Positions 28,924 through 37,258 are shown, counted from the first letter of the stretch. The stretch is 64,000 nucleotides of DNA from Desertimonas sp963733085 (GCA_963733085.1 CAVTBY010000002.1:186001-250000); one strand, 5' to 3'. Notes: generated from the sequence alone by a model not told the origin. Program-made: numbers and translations.

Positions 28924-30797
28924 CAGTACATGGAGTCGATCAGGTCGCCGAACGCCTTGCCGATGGCCTCGCGCTTGATCTTCTGCGTCGCCGTCAACTC
29001 ACCATCTTCGTGGTCGAGCTCCTTGGGGATCAGCCGGAACTTCTTGATCTGCTCGACAGAGGCGAACTTCGTGTTCGCCTGGTTGACGACGCCCTGGATC
29101 AGCTCGACGACTTCGGGCTTCTCGGAGAGGTCGCGATACGTCGTGTAGGGGATGTTGCGTCGCAAGGCCCAGTCGCCGACGGTGTCGTACTCGATGCCGA
29201 CCAGGGCGGTGAGGTACTTGCGTCCGTCGCCGATCACCATCGCCTCCTTGACGTACGGCGATGTCTTCAGCACGTTCTCGATCTCCGACGGCGACACGTT
29301 CTTGCCGCCCGACGTGATGATGATGTGTTTGATGCGATCGACGATTCGCAGGTATTCACCGTCGACCCACTCACCGACGTCGCCGGTGCGCAGCCAACCG
29401 TCCTCGGTGATCGTGTCGGCCGTCTTCTCCGGCTTGCCCCAGTAGCCGGCGAACGTGCCGGGGTGGCGGGTCTGGATCTCGTTCGTCTCCGGGTCGAGCC
29501 GCACCTCCGTTCCGGGATACGGCACGCCGACGGTGCCGACCTTGACGTGACCGGGCATGTTCAGCGACCCGAGCGCGCTGTTCTCGGTCATCCCGTAGAG
29601 CTCGAAGATCGGGACGCCGATGCCCATGAAGAACTCGAGCACCTCGGGGGCGATCGGCGCCGCCCCGGACGATGCGTGACGGCACCGACGAAGGCCGATC
29701 CGTTCCTGCAGCGGCCGGAACAGGAGCGGATACCAGAAGGCGTAGCGCACGCGGCTGCCGGCGGTGTGCTCCCCGCCGTTGGCGACCTTCGCTCGGCCGA
29801 TCTTGGCCGCCGCCTTCATGCCGCGGCGGAACACGAGACGCTTTGTCCTGCTGGCGTCGTTGCCTTTGATCAGGACCACGGCGTGGAGCTTCTCCCAGAT
29901 GCGCGGTACGGCGAAGAACAGGGTGGGTTGGACCTCGCGCAGGTTGGTCGTGACCGTCTCGATCGACTCGGCGAAGTTGAGCACGACGCCGGCACCGACC
30001 ATGTGCCAGGTCGAGAAGATGCGCTCGGCGACGTGGCACAGCGGCAGATAGGTGACGACCAGATCGTTCGGTCCTGGCAACTTGCCGTCGGGCACGCGCT
30101 CGGGCTGATTCACCAGCGAGGTGACGACGAACTGGAAGTTGGCATTGGTCAGCATCGCCCCTTTGGGCGGGCCGGTCGTGCCCGACGTGTACACGAGGGT
30201 GACGACGTCATCGATCCCCGCTTCGGCCATCCGCCGTTCGACGGCGCCCGCATTCTCGGCGCGGTGCTGGCGGCCGATCTCGAGGAAGTCGTCCCAAGAG
30301 ACGAGGCGATCGTCCTGGTACGTGGCGAGCCCACGTGGTTCGAGGTAGACGATCCGTCTCAGCGCCGCGCCGGTGGCCGGCGAGGCGAACACCTTGTCGA
30401 CCTGCTCTTGGTCTTCGGCGAGGTGCACGGTGGCGCCGGAGTCGCCGAGCAGGTACTCGACCTCGGCTGCCGGGTTCGTCGGGTAGAGCCCGACCGTGAT
30501 CGCCCGTACGGCGACCGTGGCGATGTCGAGCACCACCCACTCTGGACGATCCTCCGAATGGATCGACACGCGGTCACCCGGCTGGATACCGAGGGCGAGG
30601 AGGGCGTGGGCGGCGTCGACGATGTCGTTCCACACCCGGTCCCAGGTGTGCTCCCGCCAGATGCCGAGGTCCTTCTCGCGCATCGCCACCTGATGGGGTG
30701 CCCGCCGTGCCCAGTCGCGAGCGAGCGAGGCCACTGTGACGACGCCGGTGTCAGCGGTCGCCGACGATCCGTGTCGTGCCTCCGCGGTGATGGCCAT
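28923..30797 (-). CDS. fadD: long-chain acyl-CoA synthetase (AMP-forming)
   Basis: About 624 residues. The AMP-binding motif YTSGTTGPPKGAM and the A8-type hinge GEYLRIVDRIKHIIITSGGKNVSP are clear; the latter resembles long-chain fatty acid ligases of the FAA1/FadD15 type. I prefer ATG 30797, which has a G-rich ribosome binding site about ten bases upstream; ATG 30806 is possible. As first gene of the transporter operon it would activate the imported acid to its CoA ester. This suggests the importers bring in a carboxylic acid, though the substrate is unknown. Confidence 0.9.
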   Translation of the reverse strand: MAITAEARHGSSATADTGVVTVASLARDWARRAPHQVAMREKDLGIWREHTWDRVWNDIVDAAHALLALGIQPGDRVSIHSEDRPEWVVLDIATVAVRAITVGLYPTNPAAEVEYLLGDSGATVHLAEDQEQVDKVFASPATGAALRRIVYLEPRGLATYQDDRLVSWDDFLEIGRQHRAENAGAVERRMAEAGIDDVVTLVYTSGTTGPPKGAMLTNANFQFVVTSLVNQPERVPDGKLPGPNDLVVTYLPLCHVAERIFSTWHMVGAGVVLNFAESIETVTTNLREVQPTLFFAVPRIWEKLHAVVLIKGNDASRTKRLVFRRGMKAAAKIGRAKVANGGEHTAGSRVRYAFWYPLLFRPLQERIGLRRCRHASSGAAPIAPEVLEFFMGIGVPIFELYGMTENSALGSLNMPGHVKVGTVGVPYPGTEVRLDPETNEIQTRHPGTFAGYWGKPEKTADTITEDGWLRTGDVGEWVDGEYLRIVDRIKHIIITSGGKNVSPSEIENVLKTSPYVKEAMVIGDGRKYLTALVGIEYDTVGDWALRRNIPYTTYRDLSEKPEVVELIQGVVNQANTKFASVEQIKKFRLIPKELDHEDGELTATQKIKREAIGKAFGDLIDSMY

Positions 30798-30910
30798 GGC
30801 GTGCATACCCCCGGTGTTGTGCAGTTCCGCCCGGGCCCCCGGCCCGCCCGCGCAGGATAGACCAGCAGCAACACCTGACGTGACATCGGGCACGCCCCAG
30901 CCGAAAACGC

Positions 30911-30960
30911 AACCGATGGGTGTTCTCATGACCGATCCGTCATGAAAACACCCATCGGTC
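30911..30960. repeat. 50-bp palindromic element (family B) upstream of fadD
   Basis: It has the arms AACCGATGGGTGTTCTCATGAC and GTCATGAAAACACCC-type complement, as in the other three copies. It lies between tRNA-Tyr and the fadD start, so it may end tRNA transcription, which runs on the same minus strand toward fadD. Confidence 0.85.
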
Positions 30961-30971
30961 GGGAGATGGGG

Positions 30972-31053
30972 TGGGCCGGGGGGGATTCGAACCTCCGTAG
31001 GCAATGCCGGCAGATTTACAGTCTGCTCCCTTTGGCCGCTTGGGTACCGACCC
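30972..31053 (-). tRNA. tRNA-Tyr (anticodon GTA)
   Basis: The acceptor arms GGGTCGG and CCGGCCC pair (one G-T), the anticodon loop is CTGTAAA inside a GCAGA/TCTGC stem, and a long variable arm follows, as expected for tyrosine. The T-loop TTCGAAT is standard. The T-stem has one A-C mismatch next to a run of seven C, perhaps a homopolymer error. Confidence 0.9.
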
Positions 31054-31099
31054 CTGTGCCGTGTGGGCGGTTGGCGATCTTAGCGGCGCCGGCCAAACT

Positions 31100-31220
31100 G
31101 CGTTCCCCGGCCACGCAGGCCGTCATTCCGTTCCCCGGCCACGTAGGCCGCGGCTGGACGCTCCTCGGCTGGCGCCTCGTCGCTCGCACCGGCGAAGGCT
31201 GGCGCCTCGTCGCTCGCAGT
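31100..31220. repeat. family C repeat, partly duplicated, upstream of yajQ
   Basis: Two copies of CGTTCCCCGGCCACG(C/T)AGGCC are followed by CTGGACGCTCCTCGGCTGG-like sequence and two copies of GGCGCCTCGTCGCTCGCA. The same string of blocks, in single copy, lies between rplK and rplA (37198-37258). A fragment occurs inverted at 52333-52350. Confidence 0.8.
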
Positions 31221-31231
31221 ATTCTCGGGTT

Positions 31232-31720
31232 ATGCCCAGCTTCGATGTCGTCTCCGAGGTCGATCGCCAAGAGGTCCGCAACGCTGTCGACCAAGCGCGC
31301 CGCGAGATCAACACCCGCTTCGACTTCAAGAACACGAACTCCGAGATCGACCAGACCGAGTTGACGTTCACCCTTCGCACCGTCAGCGAGGATCGCCTGA
31401 CCGCCTTGCGTCAGGTGTTCGAGGAGAAGCTCGTCAAGCGCGGCGTCTCGCTCAAGGGCCTCGACTACGGCAAGGTCGAGGAGGCCACCCAGAACACGGT
31501 GCGCCAGGTCGCCACGCTCAGCGTCGGCATCTCCGGCGACAAGGCGCGGGAGATCAACAAGCTGGTCAAGGACAAGGCGCCGAAGGGCGTGTCCAGCCAG
31601 ACCCAAGGCGACGCCGTGCGCGTCCAGGGCAAGAAGCGTGACGACCTGCAGGCGGCGATCGCGGCGATCAAGGCCGCCGACCTCGGCATCCCCGTCCAGT
31701 TCCAGAACTTCCGCGACTAG
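31232..31720 (+). CDS. yajQ: YajQ family cyclic-di-GMP/nucleic-acid-binding protein
   Basis: 162-residue cytoplasmic protein with the full family pattern: MPSFDVVSEVDRQEVRNAVDQA, RFDFKN, and the ending VQFQNFRD. Relatives bind cyclic di-GMP in proteobacteria and have RNA-binding folds, but the role in actinobacteria is unclear. The start ATG 31232 directly follows a family C repeat. Confidence 0.93.
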   Translation: MPSFDVVSEVDRQEVRNAVDQARREINTRFDFKNTNSEIDQTELTFTLRTVSEDRLTALRQVFEEKLVKRGVSLKGLDYGKVEEATQNTVRQVATLSVGISGDKAREINKLVKDKAPKGVSSQTQGDAVRVQGKKRDDLQAAIAAIKAADLGIPVQFQNFRD

Positions 31721-31728
31721 CCCAGAAT

Positions 31729-32979
31729 CTAGAAGTACGTGCGGATCGCGCCCGTGACGTCGAGGTCGCCGTTGACCGTCAGCACCGTCCGCCATCGGTC
31801 GAATGCGCTGCAGGGGTGGGACACTCCGCAGCTCACGAGGTCGCCGGGCTGGATGACGGCGTCAGGCGGAACGTCGAGGTAGGCGTGCTGGTCGTTGAGC
31901 TTGGCGATGACGTAGCCGTCGGCCGCGACCGGATCATCGCCCCCGGTGACGACGCGGCGTACCACCGGCAGTCCGGCGTCGAAGGGGGCGTCGCGGCGAC
32001 CGAGGCCGAGCACCGCCCGACCGGGCTCGGGGCGTGACAGAACGCTCGACCACAGCTCCAGCGCCGCCGCGAACGCGTCGGCGCCGGTGAACGGCGAGTC
32101 GCTGGCGTACACACCATCGTCGTGAGTCACGTAGGCGCCGGATCGCAGCACGAGCCGAGTGTCGGGAAGATCGGCATCGAGGATGCCGTCGACGACACGA
32201 TCGAAGAAGATGCTTCCGCCGGCAGACACCAGAACCGGCTCATTCGACGTCGATCCAATCCGTTTGCTCGCATCGAGGAGTCGGGCAACGAACAGGTCGA
32301 CCGTCGGTGAGTCGGCGGTGTCGACGATCCCCTCGAAGCCGGCGATGCCAACACATGACAACGCCGGGCCTGTGCCGGCGATCGTGGCAAGGACGTCGTC
32401 GAGCTCCTCATCGGTGCGCACGCCGCATCTGCCGCCCGGCAGGCCGAGCTCGACAAAGACGTTGAGGGTCGGTGCCTTCGCCCGGCGCAGTTCCTCGGCA
32501 AGCAGGCTCACACTGCGAGCGCTGTCGACGAACACGAACATCTCGCTCTCGCCGGTCGAAACAGCGGCAGCAAGGGTGGCGAGATCGTGAGCGGCGGTGA
32601 CCTCGTTGGCGACGAGCACCCTCGGCACGCCGAAGGCGACCGCAACACCGAGTTGCCTGACGTCGGCCACGGTGATTCCCCACGCACCGGCGTCCAGCTG
32701 CTCGGCCCACACCTGAGGAGCCATCGTCGTCTTTCCATGGGGAGCGAACAGACAGCCGTGGGCGTCGCAGTACGTCTGCATCCGCCCGACGTTGGAGAGC
32801 AACGCCTCCCATTCCACCGTGAGCAGTGGCAGCGGGGTGTCCCCGCGGACGATGTTCAAGCCGAGGTCGCCAATGTCGCCAAGCGTCATGTCGCCGATGC
32901 CGTGCAGTGCCTTGTCGTGCACATCGACCGGTTCGCCGGCCAGGGCGTCGAGCCGTTCGGCCATACGTAGCGGCAACAT
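31729..32979 (-). CDS. D-amino-acid deaminase/D-threonine aldolase family PLP enzyme
   Basis: 416-residue fold-type III (alanine-racemase-like) PLP enzyme. The PLP lysine is in PHGKTTMAPQ, and the C-terminal metal site is visible as VSCGVSHPCSAFDRWR. These mark the group containing D-serine dehydratase, D-threonine aldolase and amino acid deaminase. Exact substrate is not readable. ATG 32979 gives the longest sensible protein; ATG 32964 is possible. The stop faces yajQ 8 bp away. Confidence 0.82.
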   Translation of the reverse strand: MLPLRMAERLDALAGEPVDVHDKALHGIGDMTLGDIGDLGLNIVRGDTPLPLLTVEWEALLSNVGRMQTYCDAHGCLFAPHGKTTMAPQVWAEQLDAGAWGITVADVRQLGVAVAFGVPRVLVANEVTAAHDLATLAAAVSTGESEMFVFVDSARSVSLLAEELRRAKAPTLNVFVELGLPGGRCGVRTDEELDDVLATIAGTGPALSCVGIAGFEGIVDTADSPTVDLFVARLLDASKRIGSTSNEPVLVSAGGSIFFDRVVDGILDADLPDTRLVLRSGAYVTHDDGVYASDSPFTGADAFAAALELWSSVLSRPEPGRAVLGLGRRDAPFDAGLPVVRRVVTGGDDPVAADGYVIAKLNDQHAYLDVPPDAVIQPGDLVSCGVSHPCSAFDRWRTVLTVNGDLDVTGAIRTYF

Positions 32980-32989
32980 GGCGCCAGGT

Positions 32990-33496
32990 CTACAGCAGGC
33001 GTTGCATCACGGCGACGTCGAGCCAGCGGTTGAACTTGCGCCCGACCTGCCGCTCGATGCCGACGAGCTCGAAGCCGCACTTGGCGTGGAGGGCGCGCGA
33101 AGCCGCACCGCCGGCTTCGATGCGCGCCATCACGGCGTGGAATCCCGACTCCCTGGCGATGTCGACGAGCCGGGTGAGCAGCAGGGTGCCGACGCCGCGA
33201 CCGCTCGACCGGCGGTCGACATACACGGAGTCCTCGACGGTCGTCGAGTACGCGGCCCGGTCCTTGTACGGGGACAGCGACGCGAATCCGGCGATCGGCG
33301 ACCCGGGAGCGACTTCGTCCACAGCAACGATTGCGGCGAATGCGCCGGCCCGAGCTTCGAGCCAGCGCTGCTGATCGGCGAGTGAGCGGGGCACGAGGTC
33401 GAACGTGCTAGTCGTGGCGGTGACCTCGTGGTTGTAGATCGCCCGAATCGCCTCGGCATCGTCGCCGACGGCCGTGCGCAGGCTGATTCGGGACAC
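32990..33496 (-). CDS. GNAT N-acetyltransferase, phosphinothricin-acetyltransferase-like
   Basis: 168-residue acetyl-CoA-dependent transferase. The acetyl-CoA loop is RRSSGRGVGTLLL, and the chain shows the PAT-group features IYNHEVTATTSTFD and an ending with RKFNRWLDVAVMQ. Members acetylate small amines such as phosphinothricin, methionine sulfoximine or related amino acids. Start GTG 33496. It is probably co-transcribed with the PLP enzyme ten bases downstream. Confidence 0.83.
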   Translation of the reverse strand: MSRISLRTAVGDDAEAIRAIYNHEVTATTSTFDLVPRSLADQQRWLEARAGAFAAIVAVDEVAPGSPIAGFASLSPYKDRAAYSTTVEDSVYVDRRSSGRGVGTLLLTRLVDIARESGFHAVMARIEAGGAASRALHAKCGFELVGIERQVGRKFNRWLDVAVMQRLL

Positions 33497-33642
33497 GGCA
33501 GCCGAGGGTAGCGGCGGCCACGCTCCGCGAATCGGGGCGATTGGCCGTCGTCCCCAGGTCACGGCGTGGATCGAGACCGCCGGCGCTATGCTGTCACGCT
33601 GGTTCGCGCCCGGGTCCCCTGCTCGGGTGTGTATCCGCGAGC

Positions 33643-33715
33643 GCCCTCTTAGCTCAGTCGGTAGAGCACAGCCATGGTAAGGCTGGTGTCGTGGGTTCGA
33701 TTCCCACAGAGGGCT
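33643..33715 (+). tRNA. tRNA-Thr (anticodon GGT)
   Basis: 73-nt cloverleaf. Acceptor arms GCCCTCT and AGAGGGC pair fully, the anticodon stem is CAGCC/GGCTG around the loop ATGGTAA, and the T-arm is GTGGG TTCGATT CCCAC. CCA is not encoded. Confidence 0.95.
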
Positions 33716-33774
33716 CGACCGTGCGGTCGGGACATCGTTGGTCCGGGTCGTCGGCACGCTAGAAACCCCGCTAC

Positions 33775-33848
33775 GGCGGCGTAGCTCAGTTGGTCAGAGC
33801 ATCCGGCTCATAATCGGAAGGTCATCGGTTCGATCCCGATCGCCGCTA
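33775..33848 (+). tRNA. tRNA-Met (anticodon CAT), elongator type
   Basis: Acceptor GGCGGCG pairs with CGCCGCT (first pair G-T); loop CTCATAA holds the CAT anticodon. The paired first position argues against an initiator. CCA is encoded directly after (33849-33851). A lysidine-modified tRNA-Ile2 cannot be fully excluded. Confidence 0.9.
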
Positions 33849-33905
33849 CCACACCACCATCAATCAGCAGCCCAATCAACAGTAAGGAAAAGGTCGATCA
33901 CAGCC

Positions 33906-35090
33906 ATGAGTAAGGCGAAGTTTGAGCGTACGAAGCCGCATGTGAATGTGGGGACGATGGGTCATATTGACCATGGGAAGACGACGTTGACGGCGGCGAT
34001 CAGTAAGACGTTGGCTGAGAAGGGTTTGGCGGAGTACACGCCGTTTGATTCGATTGATAAGGCGCCGGAGGAGAAGGCGCGGGGGATCACGATTTCGATT
34101 GCTCATATCGAGTATGAGACGGAGAATCGGCATTACGCGCATGTCGATATGCCTGGTCATGCGGATTACATCAAGAACATGATCACCGGGGCGGCGCAGG
34201 TGGATGGGGCGATTCTGGTGGTGGCGGCGACGGATGGTCCGATGCCCCAGACCCGTGAGCACGTGTTGCTGGCTCGTCAGGTCGGGGTGCCCTACATCGT
34301 GGTCGCTCTCAACAAGGCCGATGCGGTCGATGACGAGGAGTTGTTGGATCTGGTTGAGTTGGAGGTGCGGGAGTTGTTGACCGAGTACGAGTTCCCTGGT
34401 GATGATGCGCCGGTGGTGCGGGTGTCGGCGTTGAAGGCGTTGGAGGGGGATGTCGAGTGGCAGGCCAAGATCATGGAGTTGATGGATGCGGTGGATACGT
34501 CGGTGCCGGAGCCGCAGCGTGATTTGGATAAGCCGTTCTTGATGCCGATCGAGGATGTGTTCACGATCACGGGTCGGGGGACGGTGGTCACCGGGAAGGT
34601 GGAGCAGGGGACGATCCACACGGGTGACGAGATCGAGATTGTCGGGTTGCGTGATACGCAGAAGACGACGTGTACCGGTGTGGAGATGTTCCGCAAGATC
34701 TTGGATCAGGGTCAGGCCGGTGACAACATCGGTGCGTTGTTGCGGGGGACGAAGAAGGAGGATGTGGAGCGTGGTCAGGTGTTGTGCAAGCCGGGCAGTA
34801 TCACGCCGCACACCAATTTCGAGGGTCAGGTGTACGTGTTGACCGCCGCCGAGGGTGGCCGTCACAAGCCGTTCTTCAACAACTATCGGCCGCAGTTCTT
34901 CTTCCGCACGACCGACGTCACCGGCACGATCGAACTCCCGTCGGGGACGGAGATGGTGATGCCTGGTGACAACATCGCGATGACCGTCGAGTTGGGCAAG
35001 CCGATCGCCATGGACGAAGGCCTCCGCTTCGCCATCCGCGAAGGCGGCCGCACCGTCGGCGCCGGCCGCGTCACCAAAATCATCAAGTAA
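33906..35090 (+). CDS. tuf: translation elongation factor Tu
   Basis: 394-residue GTPase that brings aminoacyl-tRNA to the ribosome. G motifs: GHIDHGKTT (residues about 19-27), DMPGH (family usually DCPGH or DAPGH), and NKAD. The C-terminal domains are complete. ATG 33906 has a purine-rich ribosome binding site (AAGGAAAAGG). The DNA is mosaic: up to about 34780 most Leu, Val and Asp codons are TTG, GTG and GAT, whereas the last 300 bp use CTC, GTC and GAC like the neighbours. Here tuf stands away from rpsL-rpsG-fus and leads the rpmG-secE-nusG group. Confidence 0.97.
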   Translation: MSKAKFERTKPHVNVGTMGHIDHGKTTLTAAISKTLAEKGLAEYTPFDSIDKAPEEKARGITISIAHIEYETENRHYAHVDMPGHADYIKNMITGAAQVDGAILVVAATDGPMPQTREHVLLARQVGVPYIVVALNKADAVDDEELLDLVELEVRELLTEYEFPGDDAPVVRVSALKALEGDVEWQAKIMELMDAVDTSVPEPQRDLDKPFLMPIEDVFTITGRGTVVTGKVEQGTIHTGDEIEIVGLRDTQKTTCTGVEMFRKILDQGQAGDNIGALLRGTKKEDVERGQVLCKPGSITPHTNFEGQVYVLTAAEGGRHKPFFNNYRPQFFFRTTDVTGTIELPSGTEMVMPGDNIAMTVELGKPIAMDEGLRFAIREGGRTVGAGRVTKIIK

Positions 35091-35106
35091 AAGAGTGAGC
35101 TGAACC

Positions 35107-35271
35107 ATGCCGAAGAGCGAGAAGCGGGTGAAGATCACCCTCGAGTGCACAGAGTGCAAGCGGCGCAACTACATCACGATGAAGTCGAAGATCAACGACC
35201 GTGAGCGCCTGGAGATGAAGAAGTACTGCAGCCACGAGCGCAAGCACACGCTGCACAAGGAGACCCGCTGA
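35107..35271 (+). CDS. rpmG: 50S ribosomal protein L33
   Basis: 54 residues, MPKSEKRVKITLECTECK onward. The zinc-type form normally has two CxxC pairs. Here the first pair is intact (C14, C17) but the second reads CSHE, so only C41 remains and the fourth ligand is replaced by Glu44. It sits 16 bp after tuf and before tRNA-Trp and secE, the usual place in bacteria. Confidence 0.93.
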   Translation: MPKSEKRVKITLECTECKRRNYITMKSKINDRERLEMKKYCSHERKHTLHKETR

Positions 35272-35311
35272 GCTACCCCGTCCCGTGCCCGCTAGCCTGA
35301 TCTCCCCGCAG

Positions 35312-35384
35312 AGGGCAGTAGCTCAGTTGGTAGAGCATCGGTCTCCAAAACCGACGGTCGGGGGTTCGAGTCCCTCCTGCCCTG
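35312..35384 (+). tRNA. tRNA-Trp (anticodon CCA)
   Basis: 73-nt cloverleaf. Acceptor arms AGGGCAG and CTGCCCT, anticodon stem TCGGT/ACCGA with loop CTCCAAA, T-arm GGGGG TTCGAGT CCCTC-like. It lies between rpmG and secE, a conserved position. Confidence 0.95.
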
Positions 35385-35414
35385 CCCAACAGCCTTTGAA
35401 GAAGTCCGGAACAC

Positions 35415-35711
35415 ATGTCACTTGATGATCTCAACCGCGAGCAGAAGCGCACGTTGCGCCGCATGGGCGCGATCGATGAGAAGGGCGCGCCCACACGCGT
35501 CTCGCGTTCGCCCGGCGCCAAGTCGGAGCGCGTCGGCCCGGCCCAGTACCTCCGCGAGGTCCGCGACGAGATGCGCAAGGTCGCCTGGCCGTCGCGCGAG
35601 GAGGTCATCCGCTACTCGATCATCGTCGTCTGCACGGTCCTCGTGTACATGGCCCTGGTCGGCGGTCTCGACTACATCTTTGGCTTCCTCTCCAGGTGGT
35701 TGTACGGATGA
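35415..35711 (+). CDS. secE: preprotein translocase subunit SecE
   Basis: 98-residue membrane subunit of the SecYEG channel. A charged N-terminal part is followed by the family motif REVRDEMRKVAWPSREEVIRYS and one transmembrane helix (IIVVCTVLVYMALVGGLDYIF). Its stop overlaps the nusG ATG. Confidence 0.95.
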   Translation: MSLDDLNREQKRTLRRMGAIDEKGAPTRVSRSPGAKSERVGPAQYLREVRDEMRKVAWPSREEVIRYSIIVVCTVLVYMALVGGLDYIFGFLSRWLYG

Positions 35712-36727
35712 GTGAGCAAAGCGAACTGAACGGCGACCTCGAGGAGCTCGTAGAGAGCGTTCTCGACGCCGACGACGAGTCGACCGACGACGAGTCGACC
35801 AACGACGAGGTTGATGTCGTCGTCGACGAAGAGTCGACCGATGACGACACCAGTGACGACCTCATCGAAGAGGAGCCGCCGCTCGAGGAGCCGGTGGCCG
35901 AGAAGTTCGGCGAGAACGGCGACCACCTGCCCGAGGTCGATGCCATCGAGGTCGTGCCCGACGAGTACGCCGAAGGCGACGAGGTGGCCGACGAGGCCGC
36001 CGCCCTCGGCGTGGAGATCACCGACGAGGCCGAGCTCGACGCCTTCTCCGACTCCGTGGCCGACGCCGACGAGCCGGTCGTCCTCGATGCCACCACAACG
36101 GCCGCCGATGCCGATGCCGAGTCGACCGATGTGGAAGCGGAGGAGGTCCCCGCCGAACCGGTCGACGACCCGTCGACGCGCCCCGGCGAGTGGTTCGTCG
36201 TGCACACCCAGTCGGGCTACGAGAAGAAGGTCACCGCCAATCTCCATGCACGCATCCAGAGCATGAACATGGAGGACAAGATCTTCGAGGTCGTCATCCC
36301 GATGGAAGACGTCGTCGAGTTCAAGAGCGGCAAGAAGCAGACCGTTCAGCGCAAGGTGTTCCCCGGCTACCTGCTCGTGCGCTGCCGCATGGACGACTCG
36401 TCGTGGTACTGCATTCGCAACACACCCGGCGTGACCGGCTTCGTGGGCCAGAGCCGCCAGGGTCAGAAGCCGACCCCGCTCACTCGCCGCGAGGTGCTCA
36501 CGTTCCTGTCGGCCAAGGGCGACGGCGCCGAGCAGACGACGCGGACCAAGCCGCGACTCGAGTACGAGGTCGGCGAGAGCGTGCGCGTCAAGGAAGGCCC
36601 GTTCGCCGACTTCTCCGGCGAGATCGCCGAGATCAACGCCGACCACATGAAGCTCAAGGTGCTGGTGAACATCTTCGGACGCGAGACGCTCGTCGAGATG
36701 GACTTCAGCCAGGTCGCCAAGCTCTGA
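35708..36727 (+). CDS. nusG: transcription termination/antitermination protein NusG with long acidic N-terminus
   Basis: 339 residues. Residues 161-339 are the normal NusG: NGN domain (GEWFVVHTQSGYEKKV, KVFPGYLLVRC, NTPGVTGFVG) and KOW domain (VKEGPFADFSGEIAEI). Residues 1-155 form a low-complexity, strongly acidic extension, with runs such as DDESTDDESTNDEVDVVVDE. Actinobacterial NusG often has an acidic extension, but this one nearly equals the core in length. It couples RNA polymerase to Rho and the ribosome. ATGA overlap with secE confirms the start. Confidence 0.95.
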   Translation: MSEQSELNGDLEELVESVLDADDESTDDESTNDEVDVVVDEESTDDDTSDDLIEEEPPLEEPVAEKFGENGDHLPEVDAIEVVPDEYAEGDEVADEAAALGVEITDEAELDAFSDSVADADEPVVLDATTTAADADAESTDVEAEEVPAEPVDDPSTRPGEWFVVHTQSGYEKKVTANLHARIQSMNMEDKIFEVVIPMEDVVEFKSGKKQTVQRKVFPGYLLVRCRMDDSSWYCIRNTPGVTGFVGQSRQGQKPTPLTRREVLTFLSAKGDGAEQTTRTKPRLEYEVGESVRVKEGPFADFSGEIAEINADHMKLKVLVNIFGRETLVEMDFSQVAKL

Positions 36728-36765
36728 CGGCGACGGTCTAGGACTCAAGGAAAGAGAACACTGTC

Positions 36766-37191
36766 ATGGCCAAGAAGAAGGTTGCTGCGATCGTCAAGAT
36801 CCAGATCCCCGCGGGCAAGGCCAGCCCGGCGCCGCCCGTCGGCACCGCCCTCGGCCCCCACGGCGTGGCGATCATGGACTTCGTCAAGGCTTACAACGCC
36901 GCCACCGAGAACCAGTCGGGCACGATCGTGCCGGTCGAGATCACGATCTTCGAGGACCGCACGTTCACGTTCATCCTCAAGACACCTCCGACACCGGTCC
37001 TCCTGCGCGAGCGGGCCGGGCTCGAGAAGGCGTCGAGTGAGCCGGGTAAGACGAAGGTCGGGCGGGTCACCGATGCGCAGGTCGCCGAGATCGCCGAGAT
37101 CAAGATGCCCGACCTCAACGCCTATGACCTCGACGCCGCCAAGCAGCAGGTGCGGGGTACCGCCCGTTCGATGGGAATCGAAGTCGGCTGA
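36766..37191 (+). CDS. rplK: 50S ribosomal protein L11
   Basis: 141-residue protein of the ribosomal GTPase-associated centre. Features: IKIQIPAGKASPAPPVGTALGPHGV and the ending CLP-like LDAAKQQVRGTARSMGIEV. It is intact and 38 bp after nusG. Confidence 0.96.
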   Translation: MAKKKVAAIVKIQIPAGKASPAPPVGTALGPHGVAIMDFVKAYNAATENQSGTIVPVEITIFEDRTFTFILKTPPTPVLLRERAGLEKASSEPGKTKVGRVTDAQVAEIAEIKMPDLNAYDLDAAKQQVRGTARSMGIEVG

Positions 37192-37197
37192 TCATTG

Positions 37198-37258
37198 CGT
37201 TCCCCGGCCACGCAGGCCGATCCTGGACGCTCCTCGGCTGGCGCCTCGTCGCTCGCAT
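37198..37258. repeat. family C repeat between rplK and rplA
   Basis: One full unit: GCGTTCCCCGGCCACGCAGG, then a spacer, then GCTCCTCGGCTGGCGCCTCG and a short end. The CGGCC/GGCCG arms make a small hairpin. It fills most of the 144-bp gap between two genes that are normally close together. Confidence 0.8.

Noticed and set aside
33876..35168. 430-residue open frame antisense to tuf
   Set aside because: It is the mirror of tuf codons ending in G or C. It has no family features, and tuf itself is certain.
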